A stretch of DNA of 64,000 nucleotides, from contig BPGH01000001.1 of NCBI GenBank assembly GCA_026002935.1, forward strand, positions 2,879,250-2,943,249, read 5' to 3'. The notes under the pieces were generated by a model. That model did no database searches. It saw nothing but the letters and a program-made list of their open reading frames with translations, and had not been told where the DNA came from. Source of the DNA: Acidimicrobiia bacterium. GTDB taxonomy: Bacteria; Actinomycetota; Acidimicrobiia; IMCC26256; PALSA-610. The stretch's first letter is position 1; each line of letters opens with the position of its first letter. Of the stretch, positions 1 through 8,484 are shown piece by piece. The position numbers and the translations under genes are program-made.

Positions 1-1104
1 GCGCCAGTACCCCTCCATCACGTGGTTGCCCCGGGCGAGCAGCTCGCCCTCGGCGTCGACACGCAGGCGCACCCCCAGCGCGGGCGCGCCGGCCCGGCCG
101 AGCCTCGCCGCGCGCTCGGCCGGGGTGAGGTGGTCGTACTCCTCGCGGGTGCGGTTCATCGTGAGCAACGGTGTGGTCTCGGTGAGGCCGTAGATCTGCA
201 CGAACTCCCAGCCGAGCTCGGTCTCCACGCGCTCGATGGTGCGCGTCGGCGGCGGCGCGCCCGCCACGACGATGCGCGTGCGCCCGCGGCCGGGGACCTC
301 CCCCGGCCAATCGGACGCTGCGTCGAGGATCGCGGCGACGACCGCGGGGGCACCGCACAGCAGCGTGACGCCGTGGTCGCGCACCCGCCGCAGGATCTCG
401 CCGCCGTCCACCTTGCGCGCCACGACGTGGCGGCCGCCCATCCCGGTGACGGCGTAGATCATGCCCCAACCGTTGCAGTGGAACATGGGCAGGGTGTGCA
501 GGTACACGTCGCGGTCGCTCACGCCGGCCTGCCACCCGAACACCGCGGCGTTCAGCCAGATGTTGCGGTGCGTGAGCTGCACCCCCTTGGGCCGCGCGGT
601 CGTACCCGACGTGTAGTTGATCGTCGCGGTCGCGTGCTCGTCGGGGTCGTCCCACGGCTCGGGCGGGTCCTCGCGGTGCAGCACCCCGTCGGAGCCGGCG
701 CCGAGGACGAACCGGTGCGGCGCGTCCACCGATCGCAGCGCGTCGTCCAGCTCCGGGTCGACGAGCAGGACGGACGCACCGCTGTGCGCGACGATGTAGC
801 CGACCTCCTCGGCGTTGAGCCGGAAGTTGATCGGCACGAGCACGCGGCCCCAACCGCTCACCCCGAAGAACGCGGTCAGCAGGCGCGCGGCGTTCTGCGA
901 GACCACCGCGACGCGCTCGCCGCGACCGACGCCGAGGGCGTCGAGCGCGGCCGCCTGCGCGCGCGCCCGCCGGGCGACCTCCCGCCAGGTGAGCGACCCC
1001 CAGGGGGGCGCGGGCTGGTGGGGCTCGTCGACGACGCCCACGCGCTCGCCGTACACCAGCTCGGCCCGTTCGAGGAAGTCGGCCACGGTCAGCGGTACGT
1101 GCAC
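1..1104 (-). CDS. AMP-dependent acyl-CoA synthetase (partial, C-terminus outside window)
   Basis: Activates a carboxylic acid to an acyl-adenylate and then the CoA thioester (ANL superfamily). The adenylation P-loop signature TSGTTARPKG is near residues 165-174, followed by the conserved MFHCNGW stretch and YGLTETTP. The reading frame is open to the window edge, so the C-terminal lid domain is missing. The likely start is the GTG at 1104, which begins VHVPLTVADFLERA; no strong ribosome site is visible. It lies 90 bp downstream of an SDR gene on the same strand, so the two are probably cotranscribed and may act on the same fatty or aromatic acid. The substrate cannot be read from the sequence. 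Confidence 0.9.
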   Translation of the reverse strand, partial: MHVPLTVADFLERAELVYGERVGVVDEPHQPAPPWGSLTWREVARRARAQAAALDALGVGRGERVAVVSQNAARLLTAFFGVSGWGRVLVPINFRLNAEEVGYIVAHSGASVLLVDPELDDALRSVDAPHRFVLGAGSDGVLHREDPPEPWDDPDEHATATINYTSGTTARPKGVQLTHRNIWLNAAVFGWQAGVSDRDVYLHTLPMFHCNGWGMIYAVTGMGGRHVVARKVDGGEILRRVRDHGVTLLCGAPAVVAAILDAASDWPGEVPGRGRTRIVVAGAPPPTRTIERVETELGWEFVQIYGLTETTPLLTMNRTREEYDHLTPAERAARLGRAGAPALGVRLRVDAEGELLARGNHVMEGYWR

Positions 1105-1194
1105 CGGCCGATCGTCGTCGCACCCGCCGCCCCGGTCAACCCGGCTCCCGAGGGGCGCGGCGCGGGCGGGTTGCGCGCCGGTGCCCGGGAGGGC

Positions 1195-1965
1195 TCAGTG
1201 TGGCACGAGGCCGCCGTCCACGAGCAACACCTGGCCCGTCATGAAGCTCGACGCGTCGGAGGCGAGGAACAGCGCCGGCCCGACCATCTCGTCGGGGCTC
1301 GCCGCCCGCCGCATCAGGCTCGCCTCCGCCATCGAGCGCTGCGCCTCCGGCGGGTTGGCCCGCACCATGTCGGTGTCGACCGTGCCCGGCGCGAGCGCGT
1401 TCACCCGGATCCCGTCGGGCGCGAACTGCGCGGCCATCGCCCGCGTGAACGCCATGAGGCCGGCCTTGCCCGCCGCGTACATCGCGACGAAGGACGAGAA
1501 GAGGAACGCGCCCGCGGAGATGACGTTGACCACCGCCGCGTGGCCGCTCGCCCGCAGGTGCGGCAGCGCCTCCTGCACGAGGAACACCGGGCCGCGCAGG
1601 TTGACGTCGAACGACTTCTGCCACGCCTCGGGCGTGAAGGCGCCGAGCGGCTGCGTGAGCGCGTTGGCGGCATTGTTGACGACGACGTCGAGCCGGCCGA
1701 AGCGCTCGACCGTCTGGCCGACGAGCCTCCGCAGGTCGCCGAGCTCCCCCATGTGCGCCGGGACGCCGAGCGCCTCGCCCCCCAGGGCGCGCAGGTGCGA
1801 CTCGGTCTCGGCGCACGCGTCGGCCTTGCGGCTCGCCACGACCACCGACGCCCCCGCGCACACGAGGCCCTCGGCGACGGCCCGGCCGATGCCGCGGGTG
1901 CCGCCGGTGACGATCGCGACGCGTCCCGACAGGTCGAACAACGACTGGAGGTGCGCTCGGTCCAT
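1195..1965 (-). CDS. SDR family oxidoreductase
   Basis: Classical short-chain dehydrogenase/reductase of 256 residues. The NAD(P)-binding motif TGGTRGIG is at 20-27, NNAA at 98-101, and the catalytic Ser150, Tyr163 and Lys167 (YAAGK) have the usual spacing. The C-terminal GQVLLVDGG matches FabG-like members. The ATG at 1965 follows a TAAGGT -10 box by 8 nt, implying a leaderless transcript, and that box overlaps the -10 of the divergent SDR at 1985. The acyl-CoA synthetase follows on the same strand. The exact alcohol or ketone substrate is unknown. Confidence 0.93.
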   Translation of the reverse strand: MDRAHLQSLFDLSGRVAIVTGGTRGIGRAVAEGLVCAGASVVVASRKADACAETESHLRALGGEALGVPAHMGELGDLRRLVGQTVERFGRLDVVVNNAANALTQPLGAFTPEAWQKSFDVNLRGPVFLVQEALPHLRASGHAAVVNVISAGAFLFSSFVAMYAAGKAGLMAFTRAMAAQFAPDGIRVNALAPGTVDTDMVRANPPEAQRSMAEASLMRRAASPDEMVGPALFLASDASSFMTGQVLLVDGGLVPH

Positions 1966-1972
1966 GGCGGGT

Positions 1973-1979
1973 TACCTTA
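1973..1979. promoter_or_regulatory. overlapping divergent -10 boxes for two SDR genes
   Basis: On the + strand TACCTT (1973-1978) ends 6 nt before the GTG at 1985. On the - strand TAAGGT (1979-1974) ends 8 nt before the ATG at 1965. The two hexamers share five bases, so only one polymerase can occupy the site at a time. Confidence 0.6.
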
Positions 1980-1984
1980 CGGCC

Positions 1985-2752
1985 GTGGCGACGATCGTGA
2001 TCACGGGGTCGGAGGGCGGCATCGGCAGGGCGACGCGCGCCCGCCTCGAACGCCACGGCCACCGGGTGATCGGCGTCGACGTCGCGGGCGCCGAGGTGGT
2101 CGCCGACCTCTCGACGGCGGAGGGGCGGGAGGCGATGGTCCGGGAGGTCGCGGAGCTCTGCGGCGGCGCCCTCGACGGGGTCGTGGCGGGCGCGGGCGTG
2201 ATGGACGACCGGCTCGCGGTGCCCGTCAACTACTTCGGCGCGGTCGCGACGCTCGAGGGCCTGCGGCCGCTGCTCGCCCGCGGCACCGATCCCAGTGCGG
2301 TGGCGATCAGCTCGAACTCGACGACGACGCATCCCGGCCTGCCCGCCGAGATCGTCGACGCGTGCCTCGCGGGCGACGAGGCGCGTGCGCAGGAGCTCGC
2401 CGGCGGCGGGTACGGGGTCGCGTACGCGGGGTCGAAGCTGGCGCTCGCCCGGTGGGTCCGGCGGCGGGCCGTGACCGAGGACTGGATCGGGGCCGGCATC
2501 CGCCTCAACGCGATCGCCCCGGGCGTGGTCGAGACGCCGATGACGCGGGACCAGCTCGACTTCATCCTCGGCATGCCCGACGTGTTCCCGGTGCCGATCG
2601 GCCGGCCCGGCCGGCCCGAGGAGATCGCGGCCCTGATCGCGTTCCTGCTGTCGCCCGACGCGGGCTTCTTCTGCGGGTCGGTCGTGTTCGCCGACGGCGG
2701 CACCGACGCGGCGACCCGCGCCGACGACTGGCCCGCCCGCCGGGGCGCCTGA
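1985..2752 (+). CDS. SDR family oxidoreductase, 3-alpha-hydroxysteroid dehydrogenase-like
   Basis: A 255-residue SDR. The nucleotide-binding motif TGSEGGIG is at 7-14 and the catalytic YxxxK is Tyr147-Lys151 (YAGSK). Ser110 lies 37 residues before the Tyr, the longer spacing seen in 3-alpha-HSD/carbonyl reductase and coniferyl-alcohol dehydrogenase-like SDRs. The NAIAPGVVETPMT and VVFADGG segments also fit that branch. The GTG start at 1985 is chosen because translation homology begins there and a TACCTT box ends 6 nt upstream. It is convergent with the P450 gene. Steroid or lignin-alcohol oxidation is possible but not shown. Confidence 0.9.
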   Translation: MATIVITGSEGGIGRATRARLERHGHRVIGVDVAGAEVVADLSTAEGREAMVREVAELCGGALDGVVAGAGVMDDRLAVPVNYFGAVATLEGLRPLLARGTDPSAVAISSNSTTTHPGLPAEIVDACLAGDEARAQELAGGGYGVAYAGSKLALARWVRRRAVTEDWIGAGIRLNAIAPGVVETPMTRDQLDFILGMPDVFPVPIGRPGRPEEIAALIAFLLSPDAGFFCGSVVFADGGTDAATRADDWPARRGA

Positions 2753-2799
2753 GCCCGCGGCCCACCCGCGACGCGGCGGCCGCGGCGCCCGGGCCCGCG

Positions 2800-4035
2800 C
2801 TACGACAGCTCGCGTGGGCCGGGCGGGAACGCGACGTTCATGTGCTTGATCCCGGCGATGAAGTTGGAGCGCAGCGGGGCCGGCTCGTCCACCAGCTCGA
2901 TCGTGGGGATGCGCCGCGCCATCTCCTCCAGCAGCACCGTGATCTCCATGCGGGCCAGGTTCGCGCCCAGGCAGTGGTGCGGGCCGCCGCCCCCGAACCC
3001 CACGTGCTCGTTCGGGTGCCGGGTGATGTCGAACCGGAACGGGTCGTCGAAGACCTCCTCGTCGCGGTTCGCCGAGATGTACCAGATGCTGACCTTGTCG
3101 CCCGCCCGGATGCGCTGGCCCCGCAGCTCGGTGTCGCGCGTGACGTTGCGCCGGAAGTACATGACGGGCGAGGCCCAGCGGACGACCTCCTCGGTCGCGG
3201 ACTTCGCGAGCGAGGGGTCGGCGACGAGCTTGCGGTACTGGTCGGGGTGCTCGCAGAACGCGCGCACACCGTGCGAGATGGAGTTGCGGGTGGTCTCGTT
3301 GCCGGCGACCGCGAGCAACAGGAAGAACAGGTTGAAGTCCATCTCCGACAGGCGGTCGCCGTCGACCTCCGCGTTCAGCAGCGCGGTCACGATGTCGTCG
3401 CGCGGGTTCTCGCGCCGCTCCTTCGCGAGCTCGTTGGCGTACATGAACATCTCGACCTGCGCGGCCTGCACCTCCTCGGCCGAGACCGAGTACTCAGGGT
3501 CCTCGCTGCCGATCATCCGGTTGCTCCACTCGAAGACCTTGTGGCGGTCCTCGTGCGGGACGCCGAGCATCTCGGCGATGACCTGGAGCGGCAGCTCGGC
3601 CGCGACGTCGACGACGAAGTCGCACTCCCCGCGCTCGATGACGTCGTCGAGGATCCGGTTGGTGAGCTCGCGGATGTGCGGCTCGAGCATCCGCATCTGC
3701 CGGGGCGTGAAGCCGCGGTTGACGAGCTTGCGGTAGCGGGTGTGCTCGGGGGCGTCCATCGTGAGCATCAGGTTGCCGCCCTGCTCGAACTGGTAGTCCT
3801 CCGGACGCCCCTCGAGCATCACGACGCCGCCGCGCTTCTGGTCGGACGAGTACGTGGCGGCGTCACGCCCCACCGCGACGACGTCGGCGTACTTCGTGAT
3901 CACCCAGAACCCGGGACCGTCCGGCTCCGGATGGAACCAGACGGGCGCGTGCTCGCGCAGGTAGGTGAACCACTCGTGCGGGACGCCCTTCGTGAAGACG
4001 TCCCGGTCGAGCAGGTTGATGTCCTCGAGCTGCAT
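2800..4035 (-). CDS. Cytochrome P450
   Basis: Heme-thiolate monooxygenase of 411 residues. The I-helix oxygen-activation motif AGNETT is at 244-249, ExxR at 283-286, and the heme loop FGGGGPHHCLG has ligand Cys355. The heme loop resembles actinobacterial CYP125/CYP142-type and linalool-hydroxylase-like P450s; substrate assignment to sterols or terpenoids is inference. The ATG at 4035 is preferred over an upstream in-frame start because AGGGGGAA sits just before it and homology starts at MQLEDINLL. It follows the amidohydrolase by 43 bp in the MarR operon. No ferredoxin or reductase gene is adjacent, so electrons must come from elsewhere. Confidence 0.94.
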   Translation of the reverse strand: MQLEDINLLDRDVFTKGVPHEWFTYLREHAPVWFHPEPDGPGFWVITKYADVVAVGRDAATYSSDQKRGGVVMLEGRPEDYQFEQGGNLMLTMDAPEHTRYRKLVNRGFTPRQMRMLEPHIRELTNRILDDVIERGECDFVVDVAAELPLQVIAEMLGVPHEDRHKVFEWSNRMIGSEDPEYSVSAEEVQAAQVEMFMYANELAKERRENPRDDIVTALLNAEVDGDRLSEMDFNLFFLLLAVAGNETTRNSISHGVRAFCEHPDQYRKLVADPSLAKSATEEVVRWASPVMYFRRNVTRDTELRGQRIRAGDKVSIWYISANRDEEVFDDPFRFDITRHPNEHVGFGGGGPHHCLGANLARMEITVLLEEMARRIPTIELVDEPAPLRSNFIAGIKHMNVAFPPGPRELS

Positions 4036-4078
4036 CGTTCCCCCTGCGGCGCCGTCGCCGTGTCGCGTTCCCCCGAGC

Positions 4079-5296
4079 CTAACGAGCACCGGCCGCCTTG
4101 AGGAGCGCCTCGTTCGGCTCGTCCGGGAGGCGGTCGAGCGGGCGGGAGAGCTCCTCGACGGTCGGGCCGACCTTCTCGGCCAGCGGGGCGAGCGCGTCCA
4201 GGTCGAAGCCGTACACCTTCGCGGCGTTGCCGGCGAGGATGTCCTGGAGCTCCGCGGGGTCGGTGTCCCAGAAGAGCTGGCGCAGGTGCTCGCGCGTGTA
4301 GGGCCACGTCCCCTCGTCGTGGGGGTAGTCGCTCCCCCACATGAACTTGCCCGCGCCGATCGCGTGGCGCGCCGCCGCGTCGGCCGGGCCCGGCTGGCTC
4401 ACGCCCATGAAGCAGTTCTGGGCGAAGTACTCGCTCGCCGAGCGCGGAAGCTTGTGCTCGTCGCCGTACGCGAGCTCGCCGGTGCGGCCGGTGCGCCGGA
4501 TCTGGTCGAGCACCTGGTCGAGCCGCTCGAGCAGCGGGGGCACCCATGCGCAGCCCTGCTCGGTCATGACGAACTTGAGACGCGGGAAGCGCTCGAACAC
4601 CCCCGACAGGAGGAGCTGCACGAAGGGCCGCTGTGAGTAGAACGACACCTCGGTGATGAACAACAGCGCCGCGGCCGGGTACTTCCCGTAGTTGGGGGCG
4701 CCGGTGCCGCCGTGCGCGTTGACGGGGAGCTCGAGGTCCTGCAGGACCGCCCACAGCCGGTCGTACTCCGGGTCGTAGAGCGGGCGCACGTAGTCGACGT
4801 CGGGCGGGAGCGCGGAGATCAGCACGCCGCCGCGCAGGCCGTGCTCCTTGATCCAGTGGGCGTCCGCGATCGCGTCGTCGATGTCGTTCAGGAAGATCTG
4901 GCCGATGCCCGCGCGCCGCTCCGGGAACCGCGCGCACCAGTCCGCGAGCCAGCGGTTGTGGGCACGGATGCCGGCGAGCCGGTGCTCGTACTCGTCGGGC
5001 CGCGGCGGGCGCGCGAACAGCACGAAGCTCGGGAAGAAGGGTGGCACCGTGTTGGGGAAGACGACCTCGGCGACGATCCCGTCCTGCTCCAGGTCGGAGA
5101 TGCGCCGGTCGTCGTCCCAATTGCGCACGCGGCCGCCACCCTGCAGGTCCCGGTAGGGGTTCTTGTACTTCGCGCGCCAGGCGTCGAAGTCGTCGAGGTA
5201 CTTCTTCTCCAGGTACTCGCGGTACATGTCGTGACTGCCGCCGGCGTGGCAGTCGGAGGAGATCACGACGTAGTGGCCGTTCGCGGGTGCGGTCAT
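4079..5296 (-). CDS. Amidohydrolase family protein (amidohydrolase_2)
   Basis: A 405-residue TIM-barrel metal-dependent hydrolase or decarboxylase of the ACMSD-like group. The N-terminal metal motif D-x-H is Asp15-Cys-His17 (SSDCHAGG), a later barrel histidine lies in NAHGGTG, and the C-terminal MWGSDYPHDEGTWPYT holds the conserved metal Asp of this family. The start at 5296 gives ATGA overlap with the stop of the MarR gene, which supports translational coupling. Members of this family act in aromatic or other ring-product breakdown; with the P450 downstream, a shared oxidative catabolic route is plausible but the substrate is unknown. Confidence 0.92.
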   Translation of the reverse strand: MTAPANGHYVVISSDCHAGGSHDMYREYLEKKYLDDFDAWRAKYKNPYRDLQGGGRVRNWDDDRRISDLEQDGIVAEVVFPNTVPPFFPSFVLFARPPRPDEYEHRLAGIRAHNRWLADWCARFPERRAGIGQIFLNDIDDAIADAHWIKEHGLRGGVLISALPPDVDYVRPLYDPEYDRLWAVLQDLELPVNAHGGTGAPNYGKYPAAALLFITEVSFYSQRPFVQLLLSGVFERFPRLKFVMTEQGCAWVPPLLERLDQVLDQIRRTGRTGELAYGDEHKLPRSASEYFAQNCFMGVSQPGPADAAARHAIGAGKFMWGSDYPHDEGTWPYTREHLRQLFWDTDPAELQDILAGNAAKVYGFDLDALAPLAEKVGPTVEELSRPLDRLPDEPNEALLKAAGAR

Positions 5297-5793
5297 GGCA
5301 TCCCCTTCGCTCGTTCCAGGAGGTCGCGGCGGAGCCGCTCGATCAGCTCGGCGAGCACGGCACGGTCGGCCGGGCTCCAGCCCTCGAGCGCGTGCTGGTA
5401 GTCCTCGAGCCACGCGCGGGTCGTTCGCTCGATCACCCGCCGGCCCTTCGGCGTGAGCGCGAGCCACACGACTCGCCGGTCGTCACGGTCGCTCGACCGG
5501 GCGACGAGGCCCTCCTCCTCCAGGGGCCGGAGCTGGCGGCTGACCGTGGAGAGGTCGAGCCCGAGGCGGCGGGCCAGGTCCGACACGACGACCGGGCCGT
5601 GCCGGTGCACGAGCCGCAGCACGCCGAGGCCGGCGCGGGTCATCGGGACGCGGGCCGCGGCGAGGACGCGCTCGCGCTGGCGCTGGCTCTGCACGTTGGC
5701 GGCGATGTGCTCGGTGAACTCGTAGAGGGCGTGCAGCGCCGGGTCGGTGAGCAGGTCCCGGCCGTCGGCGGCCGGGCGTGTCGTCGCCACCAC
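5293..5793 (-). CDS. MarR family transcriptional regulator
   Basis: A 166-residue winged-helix regulator. The DNA-binding part reads VSDLARRLGLDLSTVSRQLRPLEEEGLVARSS in pieces typical of MarR: a recognition helix with STVSRQL, then a wing with SDRDDRRV. The GTG at 5793 is 7 nt after TAGCGT, so the mRNA is probably leaderless. A TTGTA-N4-TACAA inverted repeat lies 22 bp upstream of the start, a likely autoregulatory operator. It heads the operon with the amidohydrolase (ATGA overlap) and the P450 and probably represses them until a small ligand binds. Confidence 0.92.
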   Translation of the reverse strand: MVATTRPAADGRDLLTDPALHALYEFTEHIAANVQSQRQRERVLAAARVPMTRAGLGVLRLVHRHGPVVVSDLARRLGLDLSTVSRQLRPLEEEGLVARSSDRDDRRVVWLALTPKGRRVIERTTRAWLEDYQHALEGWSPADRAVLAELIERLRRDLLERAKGMP

Positions 5794-5800
5794 GGCGCCG

Positions 5801-5806
5801 ACGCTA
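5801..5806 (-). promoter_or_regulatory. leaderless -10 box of the MarR operon
   Basis: TAGCGT on the minus strand, followed by 7 nt and the GTG at 5793. Confidence 0.55.
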
Positions 5807-5815
5807 GCAGAGTAG

Positions 5816-5829
5816 TTGTATGCCTACAA
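5816..5829. promoter_or_regulatory. MarR-type operator, TTGTA-N4-TACAA
   Basis: A 14-bp inverted repeat with perfect 5-bp arms, TTGTATGCCTACAA. It sits immediately upstream of the MarR -10 box where a -35 would be, so repressor binding would block polymerase. TTGTA half-sites are common in MarR operators (family knowledge). Confidence 0.6.
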
Positions 5830-5840
5830 GCAACTTCCCC

Positions 5841-5864
5841 GCCGGCCGGACCATTGCGGCCGGC
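5841..5864 (-). terminator. GC hairpin after the LLM oxidoreductase gene
   Basis: An 8-bp perfect stem GCCGGCCG/CGGCCGGC with an 8-nt loop lies between the end of the LLM gene and the MarR operator. There is no U-tract, so termination would be of the tract-less type seen in high-GC genomes. Confidence 0.35.
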
Positions 5865-5903
5865 CGGCCGAGGAGCCCGCGTCCGGGGCCGCTGACGACG
5901 CGC

Positions 5904-6875
5904 TCAGGCGATGCCCGCCATCTCGGCGAACGCGCGCAGCTCGCGCGGCAGGTCGGGACCCATCGGGACGTAGAGGACCTCGGTCGCCCCCGCGGCCTCG
6001 AGCGCCTCCAGGCGTCCGCGCAGTTCATCGCGCGTGCCGGTCCAGGTGAACGAGCGGAGCAGGTCGCCGGTCACGAGGGCGCGGTCGCGCTCGGTGACGC
6101 GGTGCATGTGGTCCTCGTGGACCGCGAGGTGCCGCTCGCGCTCGGGCAGCGACTCGATGGCGGCCCGCCATCGCGCGCCGCCGGGCAGGGCGTCGACGGC
6201 GGCCGGGTCGTTCTCGTAGACGCCGTGGTACACGACGGTCACCCCCGGACCGGCCGCCTCGATCGCGCGCGGTGATCCGGCGTCCTCGCCGTCGTCGAGC
6301 ACGGTCCCGAAGACGAGGACCGCGCACCAGTCGAACGTCGGGTCCGTCCCCCCGATGGTCATGATCCCGTCCCCGAGCTCGCGCGCGACCGCGGTGCCCT
6401 TGGGTCCGTTGGCGGCGACGACGAGCGGCGTCGCGACGGGCCGGGGCGGCGCGAAGGGTTCGGCGTGGAGCATCTGCACGATCGCCCCGTCCACCTCGAC
6501 CCGTTCGCCGCGCAGCAACGCGCGCACCTGCTCGACGTACCGGCGCGTGTGCTCCCAGGTGAGCGGACGCTGCCCCATCGCCATCCGGCCGGTGAACCCG
6601 GTGCCGATCGCGGCCGCGGCGCGCCCGGGCGCGAGCTGCTCGAGCGTCGCGATCGCGCTCGCCTGCGCGAGGGGGTGGCGGAGGTTCGGCACGAGGACCG
6701 CCGGGCCGAGGCCGATCCGGTCGGTGCGCAGCGCCGCGATGCCGAGGATCGTCCACACGTCGCCGTAGAGCGCGGGCGAGTCGAACATCCAGGCCCTCGC
6801 GTAGCCGAGGCGTTCCGCCTCGACCACGTGCTCGACGTGCCCGGGGGACGGCGGGAACCCGCACGAGATCTGCAT
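5904..6875 (-). CDS. LLM class F420-dependent oxidoreductase
   Basis: A 323-residue luciferase-like monooxygenase-fold protein, a family that in Actinobacteria commonly uses coenzyme F420. It has the N-terminal EAERLGYARAWMFDSP strand, the GPAVLVPNLRHPLAQAS cis-peptide region, and GRAAAAIGTG. The start at ATG 6875 (MQISCGFPPS) is preferred to the TTG 18 nt upstream because TAGGCT ends exactly 7 nt before it. It stands alone on the minus strand, divergent from the MFS exporter. Possible roles are reduction or hydride transfer on unsaturated or hydroxylated substrates; nothing local fixes it. Confidence 0.9.
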   Translation of the reverse strand: MQISCGFPPSPGHVEHVVEAERLGYARAWMFDSPALYGDVWTILGIAALRTDRIGLGPAVLVPNLRHPLAQASAIATLEQLAPGRAAAAIGTGFTGRMAMGQRPLTWEHTRRYVEQVRALLRGERVEVDGAIVQMLHAEPFAPPRPVATPLVVAANGPKGTAVARELGDGIMTIGGTDPTFDWCAVLVFGTVLDDGEDAGSPRAIEAAGPGVTVVYHGVYENDPAAVDALPGGARWRAAIESLPERERHLAVHEDHMHRVTERDRALVTGDLLRSFTWTGTRDELRGRLEALEAAGATEVLYVPMGPDLPRELRAFAEMAGIA

Positions 6876-6882
6876 GCGGCGG

Positions 6883-6888
6883 AGCCTA
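6883..6888 (-). promoter_or_regulatory. leaderless -10 box of the LLM oxidoreductase gene
   Basis: TAGGCT on the minus strand, 7 nt before the ATG at 6875. Confidence 0.6.
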
Positions 6889-6937
6889 AGCAATCGGCAC
6901 CGCTACCGTGCACGGCACAGCGATCGGGGGGCGGGTC

Positions 6938-8392
6938 GTGCCGGGGGTGGAAGGTGACGTGGACGCGGCGCTGACGGGGCGGCGGGTCGCGGCCGTGTTC
7001 CTCGGCATGCAGATCGGGATGATCGTCAGCACGGTCGACAGCACGATCGTCGCGACCGCGCTGCCGACCATCGCGGCCGACGTGGGCGCCGGGCACCAGC
7101 GATCGTGGGTGCTCACGGCGTACCTGCTCGCGCAGGTCGCCGTGATGCCGCTGTACGGGAAGCTCGGCGATCTCTACGGCCGCAAGCGCCTGTACCTGTT
7201 CGCGATCGGCGTCTTCGCGCTCGCGTCGACCGCCTGCGGGGCGGCCCAGGACCTCGGCCAGCTCGTCGCCGCCCGCGCGCTCCAGGGCGTCGGCGGCGGC
7301 GGGCTGGGCGTGCTCGCGATGGCGGTGCTCGGCGACGTCGTCCCCGCGCGCTCGCTCGGGCGCTGGCTCGGCTACCAGGGCGCGCTGTTCGCCGCCGCGA
7401 GCCTCGTCGGCCCCCTGCTGGGCGGCCTGTTCGTCGACCACCTGAGTTGGCGCTGGGCGTTCTTCGTCAACCTCCCGTTCGCCGCGCTGTCGATCGCGGT
7501 CGTCGCGGCGGCGCTGCGCCTGCCCTACCGGCGCGTGCCCCACGCGATCGACTACGCGGGGGCCGCCCTGCTGACCGGTGCGCTCGTCGGCGTGGTGCTC
7601 CTGGCGACGCTGGGCGGCGAGTCGGTGCCGTGGTGGTCGGCCACGACCGGGGCGCTCGCGCTGACGGTCGTCGTGCTCGGTGCCGCCTTCGTCCGGCGCG
7701 AGCGGCGGGCGACCGAGCCGGTGGTGCCCCTCCACCTCCTCGCCGGGCGCGTCGCGCGCGTCACCGTTGGCCTGAACTTCACGAGCGGCGCGCTGTTCGC
7801 GGCCGGGATCTTCTTCCTGCCCGTGTACCTGCAGGAGGTGCGCGGCCTCGAGCCGACGGCATCGGGCCTGCTGCTGATCCCGTTCATGTTCACCACGGCG
7901 GCGGCCACCCTGGCGGCGGGCCGCCGGGTCGAGCGCTCGGGCCGCTACCGCGCGTGGCCGATCCGCGGCGGCGTCCTGATGACCGCGGGCGCGGCGCTGC
8001 TCGCCACGCTCGGCACCGCGACCCCGGCCGGCCTCGCGGCCGCGTACGCCGCGCTCCTCGGCACCGGGATCGGGTTCGTCATGCAGACATCGCTGCTCGC
8101 GCTGCAGAACAGCGTCCCCGCGCGCGACCTCGGCGCGGCCACCTCCACCGCGCTCCTCGGCCGCGTACTCGGCAGCACCCTCGGTGCGGCCCTCCTGAGC
8201 GCCGTGCTCGAGGCGGCGCTGCCCGCCGACGGCGGACGCGACGCCGCGGCCCACGCCGCCGGCGTGCGGCACGTGTACCTGGCCGCCGTCCCCGTCGCCG
8301 TCGTCGCCACCGTGCTCGCGCTGCGCCTGCCCGAGCGCCCGCTGCGCGAGGAGGCGCGCTTCGCCACCGAGGTGCTCGAGATCGCGCCCTGA
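6938..8392 (+). CDS. MFS transporter, DHA2-type multidrug exporter
   Basis: About 484 residues with roughly 14 membrane helices. The first helix carries [18 protein letters not shown], typical of the 14-TMS DHA2 drug:H+ antiporters, and motif A appears as [11 protein letters not shown] in the loop after helix 2. The true start is uncertain: GTG codons at 6908, 6938, 6947 and 6959 are all in frame. A TACCGT box at 6904-6909 would start RNA near 6916, ruling out 6908; 6938 follows a G-rich stretch and 6959 follows GGAAGG. It is likely proton-driven efflux of a hydrophobic compound and has no adjacent regulator. Confidence 0.92.
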   Translation: MPGVEGDVDAALTGRRVAAVFLGMQIGMIVSTVDSTIVATALPTIAADVGAGHQRSWVLTAYLLAQVAVMPLYGKLGDLYGRKRLYLFAIGVFALASTACGAAQDLGQLVAARALQGVGGGGLGVLAMAVLGDVVPARSLGRWLGYQGALFAAASLVGPLLGGLFVDHLSWRWAFFVNLPFAALSIAVVAAALRLPYRRVPHAIDYAGAALLTGALVGVVLLATLGGESVPWWSATTGALALTVVVLGAAFVRRERRATEPVVPLHLLAGRVARVTVGLNFTSGALFAAGIFFLPVYLQEVRGLEPTASGLLLIPFMFTTAAATLAAGRRVERSGRYRAWPIRGGVLMTAGAALLATLGTATPAGLAAAYAALLGTGIGFVMQTSLLALQNSVPARDLGAATSTALLGRVLGSTLGAALLSAVLEAALPADGGRDAAAHAAGVRHVYLAAVPVAVVATVLALRLPERPLREEARFATEVLEIAP

Positions 8393-8484
8393 ACCCGCTC
8401 GCGAACGCCGGCCGGGACGGCGTGCGCTGGCGGCGGTCCCGGGGAGGGGGCAGACTCCCCCGCGATCTCAGGGGGAGGGACGGC

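Noticed and set aside
1136..2332. 398-codon minus-strand frame spanning both SDR genes
   Set aside because: Arg-rich with no domain; it lies in other frames of two clear SDR genes.
22..4101. 1359-codon open frame on the + strand across the first four genes
   Set aside because: Its translation is low-complexity Arg/Ala/Gly, while the minus strand gives acyl-CoA synthetase, SDR and P450. It is a GC-rich antisense shadow.
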